A stretch of DNA of 64,000 nt from an uncultured Clostridia bacterium. Its GTDB lineage: Bacteria; Bacillota; Clostridia; Christensenellales; Pumilibacteraceae. The stretch covers positions 62,001-126,000 of the forward strand of contig CAMUKG010000004.1 in NCBI GenBank assembly GCA_947089425.1, given 5' to 3'. The number at the start of each line of letters is the position of its first letter. Within the stretch, counting starts at the first letter, position 1. A model generated the notes under the pieces. That model made no database searches. It was given only the letters and a program-made list of their open reading frames with translations, and had not been told where the DNA came from. Of the stretch, positions 7,121 to 15,020 are shown piece by piece. A program made the translations under genes and the position numbers.

Positions 7121-7912
7121 ATGAAAACTACAATTATTGCGTTTGCGAATAACAAAGGCGGTAGCGGAAAGAGTACGGGTTGCTCGTGCGTCGCGGCGGC
7201 GCTCTCGAAACTGAATAAGAGAGTGCTTTGCATCGACGGCGATATGCAATTAAACCTTACTCTTTCTTTTTTTAACGAAGAGCAAGCGTTCGAGTTCGCA
7301 AAAAGCGAATTTAACACTTATACTCTTTTAACGAAAGACGCCGACGCGGAAAAATGCGTGCGAAAGACAGAATACGAAAATATAGAACTTATTCCGTCGT
7401 CCACACTCATGTCGGGAGTGGAATACGAGTTGTTCGCAAAATGGCAACGCGAAACAATTTTAAAGCGTGCGCTCGCGAAAATCAAAGAGAGCGGCAAATA
7501 CGATTACATACTTTTGGACGCGCCGCCCACGCTCGGCTGTTTGGTTATGAACATGCTTGTTGGCGCCGACCGCCTTATAATACCGTTAGAGGCGAGCCCG
7601 TGGGGGCTTTTCGGGCTTGCCAATATGTTTGACTTTGTGGGGAGCGTAAAAGGGATAAACCCCGAACTCGAAGTTCTCGGCGTGCTCGTAACGAAAGTCG
7701 ATACGCGCAAAAATTACTTTAAGCAGACCCTCGAACAGCTTAACGAGCTCGGGAACGTGCACGTTTTCAAAGAGGTTATAAGGCAAGACAGCGCAATCGA
7801 GTGGGCGCAAGACAATTCGAAACCCGTAGTGTTCTATAAGCCGTCGTCGCGTTCGAGCAAAGAATTCGAAGCGGTAGCGCAAGAAATAGTGAGTTTATGC
7901 GAAAATTCTTAA
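7121..7912 (+). CDS. ParA/MinD-type ATPase next to the BMC locus
   Basis: ParA-family ATPase of 263 residues. The deviant Walker A motif KGGSGKST at residues 12-19 includes the signature lysine K12; Walker A' is VLCIDGDMQLN, where the usual DxDPQ has Met in place of Pro; Walker B is YILLDAPP. The C-terminal part (RQDSAIEWAQ, KPVVFYKPSSRSSKE) matches Soj-type proteins. Such ATPases bind the nucleoid when ATP-bound and position plasmids, chromosomes or, as McdA, carboxysomes. No parB with an HTH domain and no parS follow; instead a 69-residue basic protein does. Proximity to a microcompartment operon makes compartment positioning the best guess, but a general orphan Soj/MinD role is not excluded. 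Confidence 0.88.
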   Translation: MKTTIIAFANNKGGSGKSTGCSCVAAALSKLNKRVLCIDGDMQLNLTLSFFNEEQAFEFAKSEFNTYTLLTKDADAEKCVRKTEYENIELIPSSTLMSGVEYELFAKWQRETILKRALAKIKESGKYDYILLDAPPTLGCLVMNMLVGADRLIIPLEASPWGLFGLANMFDFVGSVKGINPELEVLGVLVTKVDTRKNYFKQTLEQLNELGNVHVFKEVIRQDSAIEWAQDNSKPVVFYKPSSRSSKEFEAVAQEIVSLCENS

Positions 7913-7928
7913 AGAAATATTGCCTTAT

Positions 7929-7981
7929 ATGCGCATACGTTTATTGTAACGCGCATATATATCGCGCATGAAAATATGCGC
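7929..7981. promoter_or_regulatory. Cluster of GCGCAT/ATGCGC boxes between parA and its small neighbour
   Basis: GCGCAT occurs at 7931-7936 (inside palindrome ATGCGCAT, 7929-7936), 7951-7956 and 7964-7969, and in reverse as ATGCGC at 7976-7981. Four boxes in 53 bp of otherwise AT-rich DNA look like an operator or centromere-like array rather than chance. Confidence 0.4.
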
Positions 7982-8049
7982 ACTCAATCATTTTTAATGT
8001 CGTTTTAGCGGCAACACATAAAAAGCAAAAAGTATAGGAGAAAAATAAA

Positions 8050-8259
8050 ATGGCAATAGGAAAGCAGAGTTTGGGAAGAGTTGCGAAATCGGGAGCTTCG
8101 GCATCCGAAACTGTTGCGACAAGCGTAGCCGAGCCCGTAAAAGCGGAGCCGTCGCCCGCAAAAAAGGCGATTGTACAAAAACCGAGCGTAAAAGTGGTTA
8201 AGCGCCCGAGCAACACGGTTTATGCGGTTGGCGACAAATTGCCCGAATATTTGCTCTGA
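8050..8259 (+). CDS. Small basic disordered protein, candidate ParA partner (McdB-like)
   Basis: A 69-residue protein with no recognisable fold. The N-terminus is basic (MAIGKQSLGRVAKSG), the middle is Ala/Pro/Lys/Val-rich low complexity, and the end is a compact hydrophobic tail (VGDKLPEYLL). A good AGGAG ribosome site at 8036-8040 supports translation. Short basic N-terminal peptides are what ParB, SpoJ and McdB use to stimulate ParA-type ATPases, and small disordered partners encoded next to a ParA are the pattern of McdAB systems. No similarity to a named family is recognised, so the partner role is inferred from context and composition. Confidence 0.7.
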   Translation: MAIGKQSLGRVAKSGASASETVATSVAEPVKAEPSPAKKAIVQKPSVKVVKRPSNTVYAVGDKLPEYLL

Positions 8260-8317
8260 GCGTAAGCGAGAGCTGTAATTTTCGCCTGGCGGCGTGAATT
8301 TTGGGAGAATGATTAAA

Positions 8318-9778
8318 ATGAAAAATTGCGGCGTTTTGTTGCATATTGCTTCGTTGCCGTCGCCTTACGGAATAGGCGATTTGGGCAACGAGGCTTATGA
8401 ATTTGCCGATTTTTTACATAGAGCGGGTCAAACGTATTGGCAAGTGTTGCCAACCGTGCCCACGTCATACGGCGATTCGCCGTATCAGTCGCCGTCGTCG
8501 TTTGCCGGCAATCCGTATTTCGTGGATTTGCGCACGCTTTGCCGCGAAGGGCTTATTTCCGAAGACGAATTGAAGAGCGAGCAAATGCCGCTCGGCAAAA
8601 TAGATTACGGAAAGCTTTTCGAAACGCGAACCGCCGTTTTGGAAAAGGCTTTTTCCCGATTCGAGGAAACGGAAGAATTTTTAAGGTTTTGCGAGCATAA
8701 CGCCTATTGGCTTAATTCTTACGCGCTGTTTTCGGAGCTCAAAAAACACTTTTCGCTTCGCCCTCATTGGGAATGGGAAAAGGGATATTCGCTCGACTCC
8801 GCAAAAACGCGAGAATTCGCAAAAGAGCACGAGCGGGGAATAAAATTCGTCAAGTTTGTGCAATTCGAGTTTGAAAAGCAATGGCGTGCGTTAAAAAATT
8901 ATGTAAATTCGCTCGGCATAAAAATAATTGGCGACGCGCCCATATATGCGGCTTATGACAGCGCCGATTTTTGGGAAATGCCCGAACGCTTCGCCGTTGA
9001 CGAGAGCGGTAAAGTTACCGAAGTGGCGGGAGTGCCTCCCGATTATTTTTCGGAAGACGGGCAACTTTGGGGCAATCCGCTATATAATTGGAACGAACTT
9101 GCTCGGTGCGGCTACGAATATTGGCAAAACAGAGTTCGCCGCTCGTTCGAGCTTTACGATGTTTTAAGAATAGACCACTTTCGCGGTTTTTGCGCATATT
9201 ACGCAATTCCCGCAGACAGTACAACCGCGCGCAAAGGAGTGTGGCGGCCGGGCCCGGGCAAAGCGCTTTTCGACGCGCTCGAAAATTCGCTCGGCAAGCA
9301 AAATATTCTCGCCGAAGATTTGGGCGTCGATTCGCCCGAGCTTCGCGAACTACTGCACGATTGCGGCTATCCCGGCATGAAAGTTGTGCAGTTCGGTTTC
9401 GGTGGAAGCGCCAAACAAAATGCGCACGCCGTGAGTAACTACGGCGAAAACTATTTCGGATACACGGGCACTCACGACAACGACACTTCGCTCGGTTGGT
9501 ATTCTTCTTTGAGCGGCGCGGAGCGCAAGAAAGTGCGAGCGCGACTTCCCAAAAATTGCGAAAGCGTGCCCCAAGCTATGATTTGCGCGCTTTTCGGCTC
9601 TAAGGTGAAAACAGCTATTGTTCCTATGCAAGATTGGCTCAATGAGGGAAGCGAGTCGCGAATGAATATTCCCGGCACAAAAGAGGGGAATTGGCAATAT
9701 AGGCTCAAAAATATGCCGAGCGCAAGCTTGGGCGCCCAAATGCTTAAAACCGCGAAAAAATACAACCGATATTATTAA
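8318..9778 (+). CDS. malQ: 4-alpha-glucanotransferase (amylomaltase, GH77)
   Basis: Cytosolic enzyme of 486 residues that transfers alpha-1,4-glucan segments between maltooligosaccharides or to glucose in glycogen/maltodextrin use. Family motifs are present: HIASLPSPYGIGDLG and WQVLP at the start, RIDHFRG near residue 290 with the nucleophile Asp, ILAEDLG with the acid/base Glu near residue 335, and GTHDNDT near residue 387. Length is normal for bacterial MalQ. GTG at 8294 and ATG at 8309 are alternative starts, but the GGGAG at 8303-8307 fits only the ATG at 8318. It is followed by an intrinsic terminator. No other glycogen genes are near. Confidence 0.95.
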   Translation: MKNCGVLLHIASLPSPYGIGDLGNEAYEFADFLHRAGQTYWQVLPTVPTSYGDSPYQSPSSFAGNPYFVDLRTLCREGLISEDELKSEQMPLGKIDYGKLFETRTAVLEKAFSRFEETEEFLRFCEHNAYWLNSYALFSELKKHFSLRPHWEWEKGYSLDSAKTREFAKEHERGIKFVKFVQFEFEKQWRALKNYVNSLGIKIIGDAPIYAAYDSADFWEMPERFAVDESGKVTEVAGVPPDYFSEDGQLWGNPLYNWNELARCGYEYWQNRVRRSFELYDVLRIDHFRGFCAYYAIPADSTTARKGVWRPGPGKALFDALENSLGKQNILAEDLGVDSPELRELLHDCGYPGMKVVQFGFGGSAKQNAHAVSNYGENYFGYTGTHDNDTSLGWYSSLSGAERKKVRARLPKNCESVPQAMICALFGSKVKTAIVPMQDWLNEGSESRMNIPGTKEGNWQYRLKNMPSASLGAQMLKTAKKYNRYY

Positions 9779-9814
9779 AAACATTATTTTGGCGGAGCGA
9801 TTTATATTCAAAGT

Positions 9815-9836
9815 ATAAGCGCTTCGCTTATTTTTT
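9815..9836 (+). terminator. Intrinsic terminator of malQ
   Basis: Stem ATAAGCG/CGCTTAT (9815-9821, 9825-9831) with a 3-nt loop, followed by a run of T. Confidence 0.75.
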
Positions 9837-9840
9837 GCGC

Positions 9841-9870
9841 TTGACAGTATAATCGGAATTATTATATAAT
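9841..9870 (+). promoter_or_regulatory. Consensus promoter directly abutting a start codon
   Basis: TTGACA at 9841-9846, 18-bp spacer, TATAAT at 9865-9870, both perfect. Transcription should start around 9876-9878, that is at the ATG (9878) of the next gene. Confidence 0.75.
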
Positions 9871-9877
9871 TTTTAAT

Positions 9878-10357
9878 ATGAAAATACGATTAGCGGACGA
9901 AAAAGACTTAGTAAAAATTTCGGAAATTTATGACATTGCAAGGGATTTTATGCAAAAGAGCGGCAATCCCTCTCAATGGGTTAACGGCTATCCGTCAAAG
10001 GGAGTAGTTTTAAACGATATAAGCAACAAAAATTTATATGTCATGGAAGAAGACGTCATTGTAGGCGTGTTCGCTTTTATTATAGGCAAAGACAAAACAT
10101 ACGACGTGATAGAGCAAGGCGAATGGTTCTCCGACGAACCGTACGGAACTATTCACAGAATTGCGAGCAACGGAAAGAGGAAAGGAATTTTTTCCGCAAT
10201 AGTGTCGTTTTGTGAAAAAAGGATGTGGCATTTAAGAATCGACACGCATCGAGACAATAAAATTATGCAACATTTGATTGACAAACACGGATTTCGAAAA
10301 TGCGGAATAATTTATACCGCCACAAATTCGCCGAGAATTGCGTTTGAAAAAATATAG
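9878..10357 (+). CDS. GNAT-family N-acetyltransferase, possibly leaderless
   Basis: A 159-residue GNAT-fold protein. It starts IRLADEKDLVKISEIYDIA, typical for the family, has the central strand-loop (YVMEEDVIVGVFAF) and the acetyl-CoA-binding region around HRIASNGKRKGIFSAI, where the usual R/QxxGxG/A is relaxed, and ends with MQHLIDKHGFRKCGIIY, a standard GNAT C-terminus. The substrate is unknown. No Shine-Dalgarno sequence precedes the ATG, and the promoter's -10 box ends 7 bp before it, so the mRNA may have no leader. The gene stands alone between malQ and the tRNA on the other strand. Confidence 0.85.
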   Translation: MKIRLADEKDLVKISEIYDIARDFMQKSGNPSQWVNGYPSKGVVLNDISNKNLYVMEEDVIVGVFAFIIGKDKTYDVIEQGEWFSDEPYGTIHRIASNGKRKGIFSAIVSFCEKRMWHLRIDTHRDNKIMQHLIDKHGFRKCGIIYTATNSPRIAFEKI

Positions 10358-10380
10358 CGCCGTAGCGTTATCGAACAACG

Positions 10381-10410
10381 AAAAAACGAACGGCATATTT
10401 TACCGTTCGT
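10381..10410 (-). terminator. Intrinsic terminator of the tRNA-Arg gene
   Basis: Perfect 8-bp stem ACGAACGG/CCGTTCGT (10386-10393 with 10403-10410). Read on the minus strand it is followed by six T. It also lies at the end of the GNAT gene on the other strand. Confidence 0.8.
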
Positions 10411-10411
10411 T

Positions 10412-10488
<77 letters not shown>

Positions 10489-10528
10489 AAACTCGGTTGC
10501 GGCAACGCTATTTGCCGACAACCATTAT

Positions 10529-10557
10529 ATTATAAAACATACGCAGAAAAATGTCAA
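10529..10557 (-). promoter_or_regulatory. Promoter of tRNA-Arg
   Basis: On the minus strand TTGACA (10552-10557), 17-bp spacer, TATAAT (10529-10534); both perfect consensus, about 40 bp before the tRNA 5' end. Confidence 0.8.
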
Positions 10558-10590
10558 ACGCTTTGCGTCAAATTTTGTTTATTTTTAAAG

Positions 10591-11559
10591 CTAATCGGCG
10601 TCTAAGAGTTCGCGGAGGAATTGAACGTAGTCGGTGCGGTTTTCTTTAATGAACTGTATTGCCGCTTTGGGATGAGTGTTATAAAGTCCCGTGAGAAGAT
10701 AGGGGGTGTCGTAGCCCCACACGGCGTTCTTTTTTACGTCGGGCATATATTCGCGAATAAATTCGAGCATTGGCTCCAACTTGTATTTCGGATTTTTAAG
10801 AAAACCGAGCAAAGCTTCCATGTAGCAGTTGCCCGCGCCGCGTCCCATGCCGCACACGGTTGCGTCGAGATAATCTATCCCTTTGGCGCAAGCCTCGATT
10901 GTGTTGGCAAAAGCGAGCTGTTGATTGTTGTGCGCGTGCATTCCGAGCTGCTTGTTGTATTTTTCGCCAACTTCGAGGTAAATGTCGCATACTCGACGAA
11001 TTTCTTCGGGGTAAATCGCGCCGAAGCTGTCCACAATATAAATTACGTCTACGGGCGACTTTCCGAGTTCTTCGAGCGCGTGTTTTAAGTCGGATTCTTG
11101 ATTGCGCGAAATAGCCATAATATTGCAACAGGTGCGATAGCCCATTTTATGGCAATGTTCCGCCATTTCTACGGCGGCGGGAATTTGATTGACATAGGCG
11201 GCAATGCGGTACATATCGATAACCGATTCTTTTTTGGGAATGACTTCCGAAGCCAAATCGACTCTTCCAACGTCCGACATTACGCAAATGCGCAAATCCG
11301 TTTTGTTTTCGCCCACAATCGAGCGAATATCTTCCTCGCGGCAAAATTTCCACTTTCCGAATTTGCTTTTGTCGAACATTTTTTCCGACACCTTATAGCC
11401 GAATTCCATGTAATCCACGCCCGAAGCTATGTTCGCCCGATACAATGCTTTAACGAACGTATCCGAAAATTCGAACGCGTTCACAAGTCCGCCGTCGCGG
11501 AGAGTTGCGTCTATAACTTTTATGCTTTTGCGCACAGATTGCAAGTTGCCCGTGTCCAT
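10591..11559 (-). CDS. HMGL-like aldolase (4-hydroxy-2-oxovalerate aldolase-type DRE-TIM protein)
   Basis: A 322-residue TIM-barrel metallolyase of the HMGL-like family. The N-terminal signature DATLRDGGLVN carries the catalytic Arg and metal-binding Asp, and HAHNNQQLAFANT gives the two metal-binding His residues. Aldolases of this type cleave or form 4-hydroxy-2-oxoacids; related stand-alone proteins in Firmicutes are found in sugar or surface-polysaccharide contexts. The partner acylating aldehyde dehydrogenase of the aromatic meta-cleavage pathway is absent, so that pathway is not implied. The start is supported by GGGAGG 6 bp upstream. The substrate is not predictable. Confidence 0.8.
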   Translation of the reverse strand: MDTGNLQSVRKSIKVIDATLRDGGLVNAFEFSDTFVKALYRANIASGVDYMEFGYKVSEKMFDKSKFGKWKFCREEDIRSIVGENKTDLRICVMSDVGRVDLASEVIPKKESVIDMYRIAAYVNQIPAAVEMAEHCHKMGYRTCCNIMAISRNQESDLKHALEELGKSPVDVIYIVDSFGAIYPEEIRRVCDIYLEVGEKYNKQLGMHAHNNQQLAFANTIEACAKGIDYLDATVCGMGRGAGNCYMEALLGFLKNPKYKLEPMLEFIREYMPDVKKNAVWGYDTPYLLTGLYNTHPKAAIQFIKENRTDYVQFLRELLDAD

Positions 11560-11598
11560 GTTGCCTCCCGAAAAGTGGGTTAAAGAGTTATAAACACT

Positions 11599-11627
11599 AT
11601 TATATCACTTTTTGCTGTTTCTGTCTT
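11599..11627 (-). promoter_or_regulatory. Promoter of the HMGL-like aldolase
   Basis: Minus strand: AAGACA (11622-11627), 17-bp spacer, TATAAT (11599-11604) preceded by TGA, an extended -10. Confidence 0.6.
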
Positions 11628-11721
11628 GCGAAATGAGCGCAAAACAGAAAATATTTTTAAATAAGACAGAATGTATCAAATGCCGATGCCGAGCAAAACA
11701 TCTAACTTGCAATTTAGACAG

Positions 11722-11853
11722 TTACAATTTGTAAAACCAACGACGGATTGCTGCTTTATCACAATTTAAAGCGTTGGATAATTTGCCCACAGTGATTTTG
11801 TTGTCTTCCATTAATTCCGTTAGAGTTTCTACAAAAATATCATTACTTTTCAT
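11722..11853 (-). CDS. 43-residue HTH micro-protein
   Basis: A short open frame whose product begins MKSNDIFVETLTELMEDNK and continues with ITVGKLSNALNCDKAAIRRW, the layout of a single Cro/C1-type helix-turn-helix. It ends at residue 43, shorter than any normal XRE regulator, so it is either a true mini DNA-binding protein or the remaining N-terminus of a repressor. An AGAGGT ribosome site lies 7 bp before the ATG. It lies in DNA far richer in AT than the surroundings, which points to foreign origin, perhaps a lost mobile element. Confidence 0.5.
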   Translation of the reverse strand: MKSNDIFVETLTELMEDNKITVGKLSNALNCDKAAIRRWFYKL

Positions 11854-12264
11854 GAACAATACCTCTATTATGAGTATGAATAACTTAATAATAGAAATTG
11901 ATTAAATGACGACAGGAAACTATTTTATTTGCAAGTAGTTTAACAAATTCATACACAAAACGACATAAACTGACAGTAAAATTACTTCAAATGACGAAAA
12001 GAAGATATATACTGTATTTATGACGAAAACGAGAATAGGAGACTTGTTATGAAACTGTCTATATGTAAGAAGAAAAAGCAATTATGTTTTAGCGAATGAC
12101 GATATACATAGTAAAGAATTCAAATTTGCATTATACTTATACTTTTAGGAATGTATGGCGATGATAATAAAAAACTTTTTGAAAAAAAATTAGAAGCTTG
12201 GCAGTCACAAAATTGTAAATAGTAATTTTATTTGTGTATAAACTATTTATAGCAGTAAATACGC
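11854..12264. other. AT-rich stretch with no intact gene, likely scar of a lost element
   Basis: About 400 bp of low-GC DNA between the HTH micro-gene and the trpB2 promoter. It holds no frame longer than about 25 codons apart from the debris listed separately. Composition changes sharply back to normal at 12.26 kb. No terminal repeats or target-site duplications are obvious. Confidence 0.5.
12049..12222 (+). pseudogene. Gene debris: short frames that read as one broken gene
   Basis: An AGGAG site at about 12037 precedes ATG 12049, encoding MKLSICKKKKQLCFSE before a stop. A second frame overlaps (ANDDIHSKEFKFALYLYF) and a third runs from 12151 (MYGDDNKKLFEKKLEAWQSQ, stop at 12222). Read in sequence with two frameshifts they make a plausible basic/acidic protein of about 55 residues. 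Family not recognised. Confidence 0.3.
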
Positions 12265-12293
12265 TTGACAAATGCGGCGGGGTGTAGTAGAAT
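12265..12293 (+). promoter_or_regulatory. Promoter of trpB2
   Basis: TTGACA (12265-12270), 17-bp spacer, TAGAAT (12288-12293). It shows that a start codon at 12265 cannot be used and fixes the GTG at 12322 as the start. Confidence 0.8.
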
Positions 12294-12321
12294 AGGCAAA
12301 ATTTTAAACGGAGGTAAAAAG

Positions 12322-13713
12322 GTGTCCGACAATAAAATTCCCTACAAGATGTATTTGACCGAAAAGGAGCTGCCCAAGTTTTGGTATAACGTTAAGGCGC
12401 ACATGAAAGGCGGACACGCTCCGTTTATAAATCCCGCCACGCAAAAACCGTGCACGAAAGAAGATTTGCAAAGAGTGTTTTGCGACGAGTGCGTGGAGCA
12501 AGAGCTTAACGATACCGACGAGCTCATAGAAATTCCCGAAGGCATACTCGAATTTTATAAAATGTTTCGCCCGTCGCCGTTGGTGCGCGCGTACTTTTTG
12601 GAGAAGCTTTTGGATACTTCTGCCGAAATTTATTATAAGTTCGAGGGCAATAACACTTCGGGCTCGCACAAGCTCAATTCGGCGGCGGCGCAAGCGTACT
12701 ACGCAAAAAAGCAGGGCTTGAAAGAACTCACAACCGAGACGGGCGCGGGGCAATGGGGCACCGCTTTGAGCATGGCGGCGGCGTTCTACGGGCTCGACCT
12801 CACGGTTTATATGGTGAAGGTGTCGGCGGAGCAAAAACCGCACCGCCGAGAGGTAATCAGAACTTACGGCGCGAGCGTAATTCCCTCGCCGTCCGACACA
12901 ACGGAAGCGGGAAGAAAAATTCTTGCCGAGTTTCCGGGCACGGGCGGAAGTTTGGGTTGCGCCATTGCGGAAGCGGTGGAAAAAGCCGTTAAAACCTCTA
13001 ATTGCAGATACGTGCTCGGCTCCGTGCTCGACCACGTGCTTTTGCACCAATCGATAATAGGGCAAGAGTGCAAAATCGCGCTCGACAAATACGGAATAAC
13101 GCCCGACGTTATTATAGGGTGTTGCGGAGGCGGCTCCAACTTCGGCGGACTGATTGCGCCTTATATGGGCGACAAGCTTCAAGGGAAAAACAATATCGAA
13201 TTTATAGGGGTGGAGCCCGCCAGTTGCCCGTCGCTCACGCGTGGAAAATTTGCCTACGATTTTTGCGATTCCGCCAAAATAACCCCTATGGCTAAAATGT
13301 ATACTCTCGGTTGCGGCTTTATGCCGTCGCCTAACCATGCGGGAGGCTTGCGCTATCACGGAATGAGCCCCGTTGTGTCGCAACTATGTCATGACGGACA
13401 CATTCGCGCCGTAGCGGTTGAGCAAAGCGCCGTGTTCGACGCCGCCGTAAAGTTTTCTAAGTGCGAGGGAATTTTGCCCGCGCCCGAAAGCAGTCACGCA
13501 ATTAAAGCGGCAATCGACGAAGCGCTCGAATGCAAGCGCACGGGCGAGAAAAAGCGTATTCTTTTCGGTCTCACGGGAACTGGCTACTTCGACCTTGCCG
13601 CCTATAAGCAATATAACGACGGCACAATGACAGATTATATTCCCACCGAAGAGGACTTAAAACGCGGTTTCGATTCTATACCGAAATGCAAAGTAAACGA
13701 GAATTTAGCGTAA
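12322..13713 (+). CDS. trpB2: TrpB-like PLP enzyme (tryptophan synthase beta chain type 2)
   Basis: PLP-dependent beta-replacement enzyme of 463 residues that makes tryptophan from indole and serine. The PLP lysine is in GSHKLNSA near residue 115, ETGAGQWG follows, and the phosphate-binding loop is CGGGSNFGG near residue 275. Length and the long N-terminal region identify the TrpB2 class, which differs from TrpB1 by working without or with a non-standard TrpA. No trpA or other trp gene is adjacent, so it probably salvages indole or serves as a stand-alone synthase. The GTG start has a GGAGGT site 5 bp upstream (12311-12316). Confidence 0.93.
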   Translation: MSDNKIPYKMYLTEKELPKFWYNVKAHMKGGHAPFINPATQKPCTKEDLQRVFCDECVEQELNDTDELIEIPEGILEFYKMFRPSPLVRAYFLEKLLDTSAEIYYKFEGNNTSGSHKLNSAAAQAYYAKKQGLKELTTETGAGQWGTALSMAAAFYGLDLTVYMVKVSAEQKPHRREVIRTYGASVIPSPSDTTEAGRKILAEFPGTGGSLGCAIAEAVEKAVKTSNCRYVLGSVLDHVLLHQSIIGQECKIALDKYGITPDVIIGCCGGGSNFGGLIAPYMGDKLQGKNNIEFIGVEPASCPSLTRGKFAYDFCDSAKITPMAKMYTLGCGFMPSPNHAGGLRYHGMSPVVSQLCHDGHIRAVAVEQSAVFDAAVKFSKCEGILPAPESSHAIKAAIDEALECKRTGEKKRILFGLTGTGYFDLAAYKQYNDGTMTDYIPTEEDLKRGFDSIPKCKVNENLA

Positions 13714-13749
13714 GTTTTTGATCGCGCCGTGTTATGTTTGGGCGATATT

Positions 13750-14256
13750 TTATATAAACTTCGCCACCGCACAGCCCACAATACAGCCTACAAGGGTGGA
13801 AAAGAGCGCTACGGGAATTGCGTAGCCGAGTTTTTTGACGCTCGATTGCGAGAAATAAATGGTTGAAATATAGAAAACAGTTTCGCTCGAACCGTAAATT
13901 ACCGACGCGCATTTTCCGACGTAAGAATCGGCGCCGTAGGTCGTGAATATGTTTTCCAAAACACCTATTGCGCCCGCGCCCGACAACGGACGTATGAGCA
14001 TTAGCTCTGTGAGCTCGTGCGGTATGCCTATAAGGTTCATAACGGGTGACGCGGCTTTCGATAGGTAGTAGCTCACTCCGCTCTGCTTGAACACTTCGAC
14101 AGCCATCATTATGGTGAGTAAGTACGGAAACACGTTCGCCATTAGGCTTAGCGCGCTTCGCGAACCTTCGGTGAAAGCGGAATAAGAGTCTTTTTTCTTG
14201 ATTGCCGCCAAAACGAGCACAGTTAAAAATATTAGGGGTATTATGTATTCCGTCAT
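13750..14256 (-). CDS. spmB: Spore maturation protein B
   Basis: A 168-residue nucleoside-recognition (Gate) domain membrane protein. In Bacillus SpmA and SpmB are needed for spore core dehydration and heat resistance and accompany dacB. Hydrophobic segments include IIPLIFLTVLVLAAI, ALSLMANVFPYLLTIMMAVEV and IPVALFSTLVGCIVGC; the family motif RPLSGAGAIGV is at about residue 88, and YGSSETVFYISTIYF is typical. Its start overlaps the spmA stop by 4 bp. Confidence 0.93.
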   Translation of the reverse strand: MTEYIIPLIFLTVLVLAAIKKKDSYSAFTEGSRSALSLMANVFPYLLTIMMAVEVFKQSGVSYYLSKAASPVMNLIGIPHELTELMLIRPLSGAGAIGVLENIFTTYGADSYVGKCASVIYGSSETVFYISTIYFSQSSVKKLGYAIPVALFSTLVGCIVGCAVAKFI

Positions 14257-14876
14257 AAAGATTTAGCCGAAAGAGGAAGGGGTGCGCCCGCCTTTTTCTT
14301 TTCCTTTTTGCTCTTGCGTTTTTTGAGCATTAGCCCTATAAGTTTAACGAGCGTTATGCCGAGTATTGTGCTCACAATCGTTGCGACTGTTGCGGGAATG
14401 AGAAAATCGGCGGGGTTCACCGAGCCGTGGGTCGCGCGCAACCCTATAACCGTTGTGGGCAAAAGTTGCAAACTCGTAGACGAAAGCACCGTTAGCATAA
14501 TCATATTTTGCGACACTTTGCCGCTTCCGTCGTCCATTTCTTTTATCGCTTTAATCGCCATAGGGGTCGACGCGTTTCCCAAGCCGAGAAGATTTGCCGC
14601 CATATTCATGGTAACGTACTTTTCGCCTTTTTTACTAAGGCCCGGAAACAAAAAGTTCACAACGGGGTGCAATAGTCGTCCGAGTTTGTCGGCGAGCCCT
14701 ATTTTTTCGATAATGCCGAAAAATCCCAACCAAAAGCCATAGAGTGCGGCAAGCTCTATTGCGAGCTTGACCGACGCATGGCTTCCCGCTATCATGGCGG
14801 TTACCGCTTTGCCCGGATTTGTGAACAAAAGCGCCGCCACCGAGCTCAAAAGCATAATGTACCAAACTTTACTCAT
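14253..14876 (-). CDS. spmA: Spore maturation protein A
   Basis: A 207-residue nucleoside-recognition domain membrane protein, partner of SpmB. It shows the family pattern NMAANLLGLGNASTPMAIKA around residue 92 and several membrane helices, ending in a basic tail (KKRKSKKEKKKAG). Translationally coupled to spmB. The dacB gene, often third in this operon, is not present here. Together with spoIIQ and bofA it indicates an endospore-forming ancestry. Confidence 0.93.
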   Translation of the reverse strand: MSKVWYIMLLSSVAALLFTNPGKAVTAMIAGSHASVKLAIELAALYGFWLGFFGIIEKIGLADKLGRLLHPVVNFLFPGLSKKGEKYVTMNMAANLLGLGNASTPMAIKAIKEMDDGSGKVSQNMIMLTVLSSTSLQLLPTTVIGLRATHGSVNPADFLIPATVATIVSTILGITLVKLIGLMLKKRKSKKEKKKAGAPLPLSAKSL

Positions 14877-14958
14877 ACGCTAAGTATATTTCGAGTTTGG
14901 ACAAAACATGACATATTTCGTTTGTTGTTGGCAAAATACACCGCTACCCGTCACATGC

Positions 14959-14987
14959 TTGACACGAAAGGCGGTTGCGTATATAAT
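14959..14987 (+). promoter_or_regulatory. Promoter of the charged-helix membrane protein gene
   Basis: TTGACA (14959-14964), 17-bp spacer, TATAAT (14982-14987), both perfect consensus, 33 bp before the GTG start. Confidence 0.8.
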
Positions 14988-15020
14988 AACTATGTAATAG
15001 TATAAAGGAGCGGAATAGCT

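Noticed and set aside
12265-12321. Upstream start for trpB2 at 12265
   Set aside because: It falls on the -35 box TTGACA; GGAGGT at 12311 points to the GTG at 12322.
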